Assembly: GCF_004519405.1 (NCBI RefSeq)
Contig: NZ_SGWI01000006.1
Location: 62,001 to 126,000, forward strand
Direction: 5' to 3'
DNA: 64,000 nucleotides
From: Pseudomonas sp. BCA17
GTDB taxonomy: Bacteria > Pseudomonadota > Gammaproteobacteria > Pseudomonadales > Pseudomonadaceae
A program made the position numbers and the translations under genes. Below are positions 34,997-43,097 of this stretch, piece after piece; positions within the stretch are counted from its first letter, which is position 1; each line of letters begins with the position of its first letter. The notes under the pieces are model-generated. The model saw only the letters and a program-made list of their open reading frames with translations, was not told where the DNA came from and searched no databases.

Positions 34997-36985
34997 TCAA
35001 GAAGTGGTGATGCGCCAGATCCCAAACGGCATCTGCGGTTCAAGCCGTGTCCACTGGGTCTTGCCATACCAGGTCCAGCGATGGCCGCTCATCAGGTCTT
35101 CGCCCTGGGTCTGGGCGTCGTCCGGCAGCCCCAGTTCCCACAACGGCAGTTCGAAGTGAGCTTCCTGGGCGTTATAGGGATCGAGGTTGATCGCCACCAG
35201 GATGAAGTTGTCGCCCTCCTCGCTGCGCTTGCCGAAATACAGGATGTTGTCGTTCCAGGCGTTGTACAGCTTCAGCCCCAAGTGCGTGTGCAACGCCGGG
35301 TTTTGTCGACGGATACGGTTGAGCTGGGCGATCTCGGCGATGATGTTGCCGGGCGCGGTAAAGTCCCGTGGGCGGATCTCATACTTCTCGGAGTCCAGGT
35401 ACTCTTCCTTGCCCGGCACGGGCGCGGATTCGCATAGTTCGAAGCCCGAATACATGCCCCACAACCCCGAACCCATGGTGGCCAGCGCGGCGCGGATCAA
35501 GAAGCCCGGGCGACCGGACTCATGCAGGAAGCCAGGGTTGATGTCCGGCGTATTGACGAAGAAGTTCGGCCGGTAGCACTCACGCCATGGCGACTGACCC
35601 AGTTGCGTCAAGTATTCGCTCAACTCGGCCTTGGTATTACGCCATGTGAAGTAGGTGTAGCTCTGGGAATAACCGACCTTGCCCAGGCGCGCCATCATTG
35701 CCGGCGTGGTAAAGGCTTCAGCGAGGAAAATCACCTCGGGATACTTGGCACGCACATCGCTGATCAGCCATTGCCAGAACGGCAGCGGTTTGGTGTGGGG
35801 GTTATCGACACGAAAGGTCTTCACGCCCTCTTCCACCCAGCCCACCACGATGTCGCGCAACTCGGTCCACAAGCTCGGAATCGCATCGGCCGCATAAAAG
35901 TCGACGTTGACGATGTCCTGGTATTTTTTCGGTGGGTTCTCAGCGTATTTGATCGTGCCGTCCGGGCGCCAGTTGAACCAGCCCGGGTGCTGCTTGAGCC
36001 ACGGATGGTCCTGGGAGCACTGGATGGCGAAGTCCAGCGCGATCTCCAAGCCATGGTCGGCCGCGGCCCGGACCAGACGGCGGAAGTCGTCGCGGCTGCC
36101 CAGTTGCGGGTGAATGGCTTCGTGGCCACCTTCCTCGCTGCCGATCGCGTAGGGGCTGCCTGGATCCTCGGGCCCCGCCATCAACGCATTGTTCTTGCCC
36201 TTGCGGTGGCTGCGGCCAATCGGGTGGATCGGCGGGAAATACAGCACGTCAAACCCCATGTCCTGGATCATCGCCAGGCGTGAATGCACATCGTTGAATG
36301 TGCCGTGGCGCGCCGGATCGTCGGTGATCGAGCGGGGAAACAGCTCGTACCAACTGGCGAATTGCGCGCGCTCGCGCTCCACGTCGACCGGGTAGATCGT
36401 ACTGATGCTCAGATAGGCACGATGGTCGGCCTGGGTCATCAGGTGTGCACTGTCTTCGTGCAGAAACTGGGCGACCTGCTCGGTTTCCAGCAAGCCGGAG
36501 AGTTCGTGATGCAGCAGCATCAGGCGGTCGCGCAGCTCATTGTCACTGCGTTCGGCGGCCTGCAACACCAGGCTGCGACCTTCCTGCAACTCCAGGCTGA
36601 CCGGCACTCCGGCCTCGTGTTTCTTGCGCAACTCGTAGCAGAAGCTGGCGAAGGTATCGATCCAGGCTTCGATGCAAAATTCGTGGGGGCCTTGGGTCGT
36701 GACGTTAAACCCGCCTTCCCAGCCGTTGTTGCCGACATCCGTCATCACCACGCTGTGCCAGCTTTGCTCATGCAAGGCCCGCCAGCGGATCAGCACCGCA
36801 AGCTGGTCATGGCCGTCGGCAAATACCTTACTGGTGACGTTGATGCGCTGCCCTACCACAGCTTTCACGGCGAACTCGCCGCCGTCGATCACAGGGGTGG
36901 TGCTTTCAATCGCGATCCTGGGCAATAACAACGCCTGGGACAGCGGCAATCGGGAATCTTCTGGAGCCTGTGTTTCAGCTGTCAT
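34997..36985 (-). CDS. glgE: Alpha-1,4-glucan:maltose-1-phosphate maltosyltransferase
   Basis: A 662-residue GH13_3 enzyme that extends alpha-glucan with maltosyl units. Landmarks: an N-terminal Ig-like domain, FPPIHPIGRSHRKGKNN (substrate phosphate region), SQDHPWLKQHPGWF, nucleophile Asp in FRVDNPHTKPLPFW, and acid Glu in VIFLAEAFTTP. Start set at ATG 36985 (MTAETQAP), with GGGGGAT upstream; an earlier ATG at 37075 lacks a ribosome site and adds an unlikely N-terminus. First gene of the operon with treS-mak and glgB. Confidence 0.93.
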   Translation of the reverse strand: MTAETQAPEDSRLPLSQALLLPRIAIESTTPVIDGGEFAVKAVVGQRINVTSKVFADGHDQLAVLIRWRALHEQSWHSVVMTDVGNNGWEGGFNVTTQGPHEFCIEAWIDTFASFCYELRKKHEAGVPVSLELQEGRSLVLQAAERSDNELRDRLMLLHHELSGLLETEQVAQFLHEDSAHLMTQADHRAYLSISTIYPVDVERERAQFASWYELFPRSITDDPARHGTFNDVHSRLAMIQDMGFDVLYFPPIHPIGRSHRKGKNNALMAGPEDPGSPYAIGSEEGGHEAIHPQLGSRDDFRRLVRAAADHGLEIALDFAIQCSQDHPWLKQHPGWFNWRPDGTIKYAENPPKKYQDIVNVDFYAADAIPSLWTELRDIVVGWVEEGVKTFRVDNPHTKPLPFWQWLISDVRAKYPEVIFLAEAFTTPAMMARLGKVGYSQSYTYFTWRNTKAELSEYLTQLGQSPWRECYRPNFFVNTPDINPGFLHESGRPGFLIRAALATMGSGLWGMYSGFELCESAPVPGKEEYLDSEKYEIRPRDFTAPGNIIAEIAQLNRIRRQNPALHTHLGLKLYNAWNDNILYFGKRSEEGDNFILVAINLDPYNAQEAHFELPLWELGLPDDAQTQGEDLMSGHRWTWYGKTQWTRLEPQMPFGIWRITTS

Positions 36986-37191
36986 CGAGCCTATCCCCCT
37001 AACGCCTTGCGGACGCGCTTGTGTGCTTGATCCGAATTCCGATACGCCAGTGCTCTTCCTGAGCAGGGCCGTCATAGGTCCGAGCCTGGGCCTGGGTTAA
37101 AAGTTCAGGTGGATATGCCGCCATCGGGCGGGAATCAATTCGCTCAGGTGGCTGTCCACCGATAGAGCAAAGCACAAAGGAGGCCACACCG

Positions 37192-37368
37192 ATGACTATC
37201 CCGATCCCGGCTGAAACCCCGGACCCGAATATCGACAAACCCACGCTGCCGCCGACCGAGCCGGAGCCGATTCCGGAGAAGGAACCACCGGAAGACCAGC
37301 CCCCACCGGTGCAAGAACCGCCGACAACCATGCCACCGGTGATCGTCAGTCCTTTTCCAGCCGCTTGA
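37192..37368 (+). CDS. Small proline-rich protein (58 residues)
   Basis: Start ATG 37192 is preceded by AAAGGAGG at 8 bases, a near-perfect ribosome site. The product is about one third proline with many Glu (repeated P-x-P/EP units), opens MTIPIPAETPDPN and ends IVSPFPAA. It has no signal peptide or membrane segment and is acidic and surely disordered. Its last 23 bases overlap the 3' end of mgtC on the other strand. It resembles no family I can name. The strong ribosome site is the main evidence that it is real. Confidence 0.65.
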   Translation: MTIPIPAETPDPNIDKPTLPPTEPEPIPEKEPPEDQPPPVQEPPTTMPPVIVSPFPAA

Positions 37369-37840
37369 CGATCCGCGGCATGATGCTGAACACCGCCAAG
37401 GCCAACAAGGTGCTGAGCACCGCCGTGGATTCACGCCCCATCCCCGCCGCCACGCCAATGGCGGCGGTCATCCACAGGCCTGCGGCAGTGGTCAGCCCTT
37501 TGACGTGCTGACCTTCCTCATCTTCCTTGCCCTTGAGAATCGTGCCGGCCCCCAGGAAACCAATGCCCGCAATGACGCCCTGCAATACACGGCTCATGGC
37601 GTCCGCCTGGCTGCCAGACATCTGGGGCACCATCACGAACAAGGCGGCTCCCATTGCCACCAACATGTGGGTACGCACCCCGGCCGCCTTGCCTTTTTGT
37701 TCACGTTCAAACCCGAGAATGCCCCCCAGGATCGCGGCGATCACCAGCCGCACAGTGACTTGGGTGAGCTGCCTGGCATCGCCGATATCGGCAAACTCGG
37801 CCACAAGGGTCCGCCACACTTCATGCCACCACGCGTCCAT
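37346..37840 (-). CDS. MgtC/SapB-family membrane protein
   Basis: A 164-residue inner-membrane protein with about four or five hydrophobic segments. Family signature: LVIAAILGGILGFEREQKGKAAGVRTHMLVAMGAALF, then GIGFLGAGTILK and VKGLTTAAGLWMTAAIGVAAG. The short C-terminus lacks the ACT-like domain of virulence MgtC. Members relate to Mg2+ limitation and membrane potential; the role here is not shown. Confidence 0.9.
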   Translation of the reverse strand: MDAWWHEVWRTLVAEFADIGDARQLTQVTVRLVIAAILGGILGFEREQKGKAAGVRTHMLVAMGAALFVMVPQMSGSQADAMSRVLQGVIAGIGFLGAGTILKGKEDEEGQHVKGLTTAAGLWMTAAIGVAAGMGRESTAVLSTLLALAVFSIMPRIVKRLEKD

Positions 37841-37963
37841 GGAACCTATCCTTTTTTATGATCATTACTGCATGGACAGCGGCGACCGTCAGTCAGTTGC
37901 CTGGAACACCCGGCAAACCACACGCCCTAAATTGCATCAACTGTCATAAGAGAGGAAATCACC

Positions 37964-38203
37964 ATGCCCGTCCGTATCGAGCACCAGACGTGTTACTTCA
38001 AGGTCGATGAAAATGGTCAGGAGCAACGCGTGAATGCCGCCGAGGTAACGGTGCGCACAGACAGCGCCAAGTCCATGTCGTTTGTGGCCCTCGAGGGTCA
38101 GCGCATCTACATCACTGAAGCGCAGGCGGATGCATTGACCGTGGCAGGGGCCACGGATGGGCGCGAGCATGTGAAGGCGACCGACGATGGTTCGGTGATT
38201 TGA
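37964..38203 (+). CDS. DUF3203-family small protein
   Basis: A 79-residue soluble protein, MPVRIEHQTCYFKVDENG..., rich in short beta strands, matching the DUF3203 proteins known mainly from Pseudomonas. AGAGAGGAAA lies before the ATG. No signal peptide. Function unknown. Confidence 0.75.
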   Translation: MPVRIEHQTCYFKVDENGQEQRVNAAEVTVRTDSAKSMSFVALEGQRIYITEAQADALTVAGATDGREHVKATDDGSVI

Positions 38204-38389
38204 CCGACCTGTATCAGCTGCACCTCAAACCTGCCCTGCACCCCACACGAAATGGGGTGCAGCACATTGTCGCAGTGACCGCATCACAGCCCATCTGATC
38301 CGCTTTTTATCACCATAGCTGAGTCTGTTATGCAAACAGAGCCACGCGCATAGTTCATTGGCCTGATGGAGGCTGATGAGCGAACGACC

Positions 38390-39799
38390 ATGAGCGAACG
38401 AATCCCAACCGTGGAAACCTTTGAGCCCCTGTACCCAAAGAAGGTAAAGGCCAAATCCAGCGACAACCTGATCCATACCCGCAGCTTTACCGGCCTGTTC
38501 CGCACTCTGCGCGTGACCGGCGCCGGCTTCCTGTTCCTGGCATTTTTCGGCACCGTGTGGCTGAACTGGGGCGGACGCCAGGCGGTACTGTGGGACCTGG
38601 CCGAAAGTAAATTCCATATTTTCGGGGCGACCTTCTGGCCCCAGGACTTCATCCTCCTCTCGGCGCTGCTGATCATCTGCGCCTTTGGCCTGTTTGCCAT
38701 CACCGTTTTCGCCGGACGTGTGTGGTGCGGTTATACCTGCCCGCAAAGTTCGTTTACCTGGCTGTTCATGTGGTGCGAGAAAGTCACCGAAGGCGAACGC
38801 AACCAGCGCATCAAGCTGCAGGCGGCCCCCTGGAGCCTCGGCAAACTGGCACGGCGCTCGGCCAAGCACACCTTGTGGCTGGCCATCAGCGTGCTGACCG
38901 GCTTGACCTTTGTCGGCTATTTCACACCGATCCGCCCTCTGGCTGCCGACCTGCTGACCTGGCAGATAGGCGGCGTCAGTCTGTTCTGGGTGTTGTTCTT
39001 CACCGGCGCGACCTACATCAATGCAGGCTGGCTGCGCGAAGCGGTGTGCATGCACATGTGCCCCTATGCGCGATTCCAGAGTGTAATGTTCGATAAGGAC
39101 ACCCTGACCATTTCCTACGATGTGGCCCGTGGCGAACAGCGTGGCCCACGCAAACGCGAGGTGAAACCCGCCGACGTCGGCCTGGGTGACTGCATCGACT
39201 GCCAACTGTGCGTACAGGTCTGCCCTACCGGCATCGACATCCGCGACGGCTTGCAAATGGAGTGCATCGGCTGCGCGGCGTGCATCGACGCCTGCGACTC
39301 GATCATGGACAAAATGGGGTATGCCCGCGGCCTCGTCAGCTACACCTCGGAACACCAACTGCAAGGCGGCAAAACCCACCTGCTCAGGCCGCGCCTGATC
39401 GGCTACAGTGCGGTGTTGCTGGTAATGATCGCCGCGTTGGTGGTGGCGCTGGTGCAGCGGCCGATGGTATCGCTGGACGTGACCAAAGACCGTGGCATGT
39501 TCCGCGAGAACAGCCAGGGCATGATCGAGAATATCTACAGCCTCAAGGTCATCAACAAGACCCAGCAACGCCAGGACTACCGCCTCGAACTGGAAAACGC
39601 CGAGGGTTACCAGCTGCAAGGCAAGACCGAGATCAGCCTGGCACCGGGGGAAATCAGCGATATACCAGTGTCAGTGGTACTGCTGGCGGACAAGCCGGCA
39701 AGCAGTTCACAACCCCTGCGCTTCAAGGTAACGGATGTGGATGAGCCTTGGATCCATAGCGCTGCCGACAGCCGCTTTGTGGCACCGCTGAACCGCTGA
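38390..39799 (+). CDS. ccoG: Cytochrome c oxidase accessory protein CcoG
   Basis: A 469-residue membrane Fe-S protein (FixG family) that reduces copper for cbb3 oxidase assembly. It has about five membrane segments. The first Cys region is GRVWCGYTCPQSSF. Two [4Fe-4S] ferredoxin motifs follow: CIDCQLCVQVCPTGIDI and CIGCAACIDACD (about 268-305), and the C-terminus is an Ig-like FixG domain. No ccoNOP or ccoIS genes are adjacent, so this is a solitary copy. ATG 38390 is preferred to the upstream in-frame ATG 38366. The leader shows a small duplication (see findings). Confidence 0.92.
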   Translation: MSERIPTVETFEPLYPKKVKAKSSDNLIHTRSFTGLFRTLRVTGAGFLFLAFFGTVWLNWGGRQAVLWDLAESKFHIFGATFWPQDFILLSALLIICAFGLFAITVFAGRVWCGYTCPQSSFTWLFMWCEKVTEGERNQRIKLQAAPWSLGKLARRSAKHTLWLAISVLTGLTFVGYFTPIRPLAADLLTWQIGGVSLFWVLFFTGATYINAGWLREAVCMHMCPYARFQSVMFDKDTLTISYDVARGEQRGPRKREVKPADVGLGDCIDCQLCVQVCPTGIDIRDGLQMECIGCAACIDACDSIMDKMGYARGLVSYTSEHQLQGGKTHLLRPRLIGYSAVLLVMIAALVVALVQRPMVSLDVTKDRGMFRENSQGMIENIYSLKVINKTQQRQDYRLELENAEGYQLQGKTEISLAPGEISDIPVSVVLLADKPASSSQPLRFKVTDVDEPWIHSAADSRFVAPLNR

Positions 39800-40321
39800 C
39801 AACCCGATGTTGAAACAAAAGAGCACTTAACAAACGATGGCGCTACCTGGCTACTTGCTTTGCTTTGCTTTTGATCTTGATCTTGATCCTAGGCGCCCCG
39901 TTAAACCACGCTGGCCGAACTCAGGCTTGAATCCGTGGGTAACCCGGCAGGACGCCGGGTTAGCCGTCCTGGGCCAGGGATGGCCCATGACGGCGGCCCA
40001 CGGATTCAAGCCTGCGTTCGGGCACACCGAGCCTGAGCGAGGTGCCGAGTGGTGGGGCAAGAGCCTTTTTGGTTACTTTTGGGGCTCTTTTCCAAAAGTG
40101 ACCCGCCGTAAGGGCGGAACCCTAAGTCGCCGTTACCGCAGCAATGGATATGTACGCAATCTGTTCCAACATCCCGGCAGACTGACAGGCCGCCACGGGA
40201 GCAAGCTCCCTCACCACAGGCCCCACTTGGGACCCCAGGTGTATAGGTACCACTGACTACCGGAAGCAACCCCCTCCCACTTTCTTGCCGTGCTCAACCT
40301 GAAGAACTGCCTAAGGCCCCC
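39800..40321. other. Gene-free region between ccoG and the MocR-type gene
   Basis: 522 bases without a credible gene. It contains the folded three-stem element at 39915-40021, then an inverted pair GTTACTTTTGG/CCAAAAGTGAC (about 40071-40101) and the string CCGCCGTAAGGGCGG. These are common intergenic Pseudomonas repeat sequences. The promoter of the MocR-type gene should lie near its 3' end. Confidence 0.55.
39915..40021. repeat. Palindromic three-stem intergenic element
   Basis: Outer arms of 18 bp are perfectly complementary (39922-39939 and 39997-40014). They extend by CCGAAC/GTTCGG (39915-39920 and 40016-40021) past one mismatch. Inside are two further hairpins: AACCCGGC/GCCGGGTT (39941-39948, 39954-39961) and GGGCCA/TGGCCC (39971-39976, 39981-39986). 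Together they would fold into a three-way junction as RNA or a cruciform as DNA. Confidence 0.75.
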
Positions 40322-41731
40322 ATGAAACGCTACGAAAAATTCGCCGACGACATCGCAGAACTGATCCGCTCCGGCGTCCTCGGCCCCGGCCAGCGGGTAC
40401 CGTCAGTGCGCTATGCCAGCCAGACCTACGGCGTCAGCCCCTCCACGGTATTCCAGGCCTACTACCTGTTGGAACGGCGTGGACTGATCCGCGCACGACC
40501 GCGTTCGGGCTACTTCGTCAACACCCATGCACCCAGCCCGTTTTCCGAGCCGGTGGTGAGCGAACAGGTGCACGAGTCCACGGAAGTGGATGTGAGCGAA
40601 CTGGTGTTTTCGGTGCTCGACTCCATCAAGGACCCGAATACCGTGCCCTTCGGCTCGGCGTTCCCCAGCCCCCTGCTGTTCCCGCTGCAACGCCTGGCCC
40701 GCTCCCTGACCCGTGCCGGTCGCGAGATGGACCCACGCCTGGTGGTCACCGACATGTCGCCCGGCAACCCGCAACTGCGCCGACAGATTGCCCTGCGCTA
40801 CATGGTGGGCGGGCTGATGCTGCCCATGGAGGAACTGCTGATCACCAACGGTGCCCTCGAAGCCCTCAACCTCTGCCTGCAAGCCGTGACTGAACCCGGC
40901 GACTTGGTGGCCATCGAAGCGCCGGCGTTCTATGCCTGCCTGCAAGTGCTGGAACGCTTGAAACTCAAGGCCGTGGAAATCCCCGTGCATCCGCGTGATG
41001 GCATCGACCTCAATGCCTTGTCGCAAAGCCTGGAGCGCTATCCGATCAAAGCCTGCTGGACCATGACCAGCTTCCAGAACCCGATGGGTGCCACGCTGCC
41101 GGAAGCCAGGAAACAGGCGTTGGTGGAACTGCTGCGCAGCCACCAGGTGCCGTTGATTGAAGACGATGTGTACGCCGAGCTGTATTACGGGCAACAAGCA
41201 CCCAAACCGGCGAAAGCCTTCGACACAGAGGGGCTGGTGATGCATTGCGGTTCGTTTGCCAAGAGCCTGGCACCGGGCTACCGCGTCGGTTGGGTGGCGG
41301 CCGGGCGCTTTGCGCAGAAGGTCGAGCGCCTGAAGCTGATGACCTCGTTGTGCCCTTCCATGCCGGCGCAGGCGGCCATTGCCGACTACCTGCAACACGG
41401 CGGCTATGACCGGCACCTGCGCAAACTGCGCTATGCGCTGGAGGAACAACAGAGCGCCATGCTCGCCGCCATTGCCCGTTACTTCCCGGCGCAGACGCGG
41501 GTCAGCCAACCGGCCGGCGGCTACTTCCTGTGGCTGGAACTGCCGGAGCCGACCGATTCGCTCAAGCTGTTCCAGATGGCCTTGGCCCAAGGCATCAGCA
41601 TCGCGCCGGGGCCGATTTTTTCGGCAACCCGGCGCTTCAGGAATTGTATCCGGCTGAATTACGGCAGCCCCTGGACCGAGGCGTCGGAGAAAGCGATGGA
41701 GACACTGGGGAAGATTGTGCGGTCGTTTTGA
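40322..41731 (+). CDS. MocR-type regulator (GntR HTH fused to class I aminotransferase)
   Basis: A 469-residue fusion. Residues 1-75 are a winged HTH: SGVLGPGQRVPSVRYASQTYGVSPSTVFQAYYLLERRGLIRARPRSGYFV. From about 110 is a PLP aminotransferase fold with NPMGATLP and the Schiff-base Lys in CGSFAKSLAPGYRVGW, then IRLNYG. Such proteins sense an amine or amino acid and regulate neighbouring genes. No obvious target lies adjacent. Stop at 41731. Confidence 0.9.
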   Translation: MKRYEKFADDIAELIRSGVLGPGQRVPSVRYASQTYGVSPSTVFQAYYLLERRGLIRARPRSGYFVNTHAPSPFSEPVVSEQVHESTEVDVSELVFSVLDSIKDPNTVPFGSAFPSPLLFPLQRLARSLTRAGREMDPRLVVTDMSPGNPQLRRQIALRYMVGGLMLPMEELLITNGALEALNLCLQAVTEPGDLVAIEAPAFYACLQVLERLKLKAVEIPVHPRDGIDLNALSQSLERYPIKACWTMTSFQNPMGATLPEARKQALVELLRSHQVPLIEDDVYAELYYGQQAPKPAKAFDTEGLVMHCGSFAKSLAPGYRVGWVAAGRFAQKVERLKLMTSLCPSMPAQAAIADYLQHGGYDRHLRKLRYALEEQQSAMLAAIARYFPAQTRVSQPAGGYFLWLELPEPTDSLKLFQMALAQGISIAPGPIFSATRRFRNCIRLNYGSPWTEASEKAMETLGKIVRSF

Positions 41732-41823
41732 GCTGGAACCACATTGCACAATAAACCACAAAGGGAAGCACCTCCTCCCACATCAAGCGGTGCTTATTTG
41801 CACATCGAATGTTGAGACTTCCC

Positions 41824-42285
41824 ATGACCATTTATTCACCCGCCCACCCTGGCCCACTTCCTACGCCGCCCAATTACATGCGCGCAGAGGAACAGAAAAA
41901 ACTCCGCGAGATGACCGCCCCCATGGGGCGGCCCGACGGTGACCATCGTTCGGCGGACGTGATCATTGAACAGAGCCCGATACTCAATGAGTTTCTGGGC
42001 AACCGCGACAACTACCACCTGCTCGATGAGCTCATGGCGCAGGTCGGTGACTGGACTCCCGCCAACAAGGACCCCGACGCCAGGGCCAATGCAGCCTACA
42101 ATCTGGAACAGGTGCTGCGGTTCATTGACAACCTCGATGACCGCTGCCTGAACGACAGTCATAGCCGCAACGGGAAAATCGACGGCCTATCCGGCACTGG
42201 CTACCGCATCGCACCCAACTCCGAAGCCAGTGTGCTTGAAGATTTTGCCCGCAAGGGTTACCCGGCGCTGCGCTATCGCACCTGA
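41824..42285 (+). CDS. Hypothetical protein
   Basis: A 153-residue soluble protein that I do not recognise. The N-terminus (MTIYSPAHPGPLPTPPNY) is Pro-rich and disordered. The centre (about 45-110) is helical and acidic, with YHLLDELMAQVGDW and NLEQVLRFIDNLDDRCLND; the end is SEASVLEDFARKGYPALRYRT. No signal or membrane segment. ATG 41809 in frame is an alternative start; neither has a strong ribosome site. Codon bias looks normal for the window. Confidence 0.6.
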   Translation: MTIYSPAHPGPLPTPPNYMRAEEQKKLREMTAPMGRPDGDHRSADVIIEQSPILNEFLGNRDNYHLLDELMAQVGDWTPANKDPDARANAAYNLEQVLRFIDNLDDRCLNDSHSRNGKIDGLSGTGYRIAPNSEASVLEDFARKGYPALRYRT

Positions 42286-42297
42286 CAACAGGCGGCG

Positions 42298-43044
42298 TTA
42301 CCGGCCGCCGCCCAAATCGAGAAACGTGCCGGTGGTATAGGAAGCCTTGTCCGACAGCAGCCAGATAATCGCTTCCGCCACTTCATCCGGGCGCCCGCCA
42401 CGGGCCATCGGGATACCGGACTCCAGCTTGCTGACGCGGTCCGGATCGCCGCTGAGGGCATGGAAGTCCGTGAAAATATAACCGGGGCGCACCGCGTTGA
42501 CGCGGATGCCCTCGCCCGCCACCTCTTTTGACAGGCCAAGGGTGAAGGTATCCAGAGCGCCCTTGGATGCCGCATAGTCGACATATTCACCCGGCGCCCC
42601 CAGCCGCGCCGCCACCGACGACACGTTGACAATGCTGCCGCCCTGCCCGCCGTGCCTTGGCGACATGCGCAACAGCGCATGCTTGGCGCACAGGATGGGG
42701 CCCAACACGTTGGTTTTCATGGTTTTCAGGATACGGAATTCGGACATCTCATCGACGCGCGACTTGTGCCCTACCGTGCCGGCGTTGTTGACCAGCGCAG
42801 TGACACGGCCCAGCTCGGCATCCACCCGATGAAACAGCGCGATCACCTCGTCTTCAATGCTGACATCCGCCCGTACGGCGATGGCCTGCGCCCCTGACGC
42901 GCGAACCTGGTCCAGCACGCGCTGGGCAGCCTCTTCATCCGACTGATAGTTGATGCAGATGCGATAGCCCTGCCGAGCAGCCAGCAGGGCCGTCTCGGCG
43001 CCGATCCCTCGGCTACCTCCGGTGATAACGAGGACTTTATCCAT
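42298..43044 (-). CDS. SDR-family NAD(P)-dependent oxidoreductase
   Basis: A 248-residue classical short-chain dehydrogenase. The cofactor loop is TGGSRGIGAETA (8-19), NNAG is at about 86-89, and the catalytic Ser is in VNVSSVAA. Tyr and Lys are in YVDYAASKGAL, and VRPGYIFTDFH follows. ATG 43044 has AGGAGG 8 bases upstream. Substrate unknown. It lies downstream of the MHYT-GGDEF-EAL gene on the same strand. Confidence 0.9.
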   Translation of the reverse strand: MDKVLVITGGSRGIGAETALLAARQGYRICINYQSDEEAAQRVLDQVRASGAQAIAVRADVSIEDEVIALFHRVDAELGRVTALVNNAGTVGHKSRVDEMSEFRILKTMKTNVLGPILCAKHALLRMSPRHGGQGGSIVNVSSVAARLGAPGEYVDYAASKGALDTFTLGLSKEVAGEGIRVNAVRPGYIFTDFHALSGDPDRVSKLESGIPMARGGRPDEVAEAIIWLLSDKASYTTGTFLDLGGGR

Positions 43045-43097
43045 GGGTGCTGCCTCCTGATTCAACCAAGCGTTTAGGGTTGAATTCAGAATACCCG

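Noticed and set aside
39837..40256. Open frames through the ccoG-MocR gap
   Set aside because: They run through inverted repeats, lack ribosome sites and show symmetrical residues on both strands, as palindromes do.
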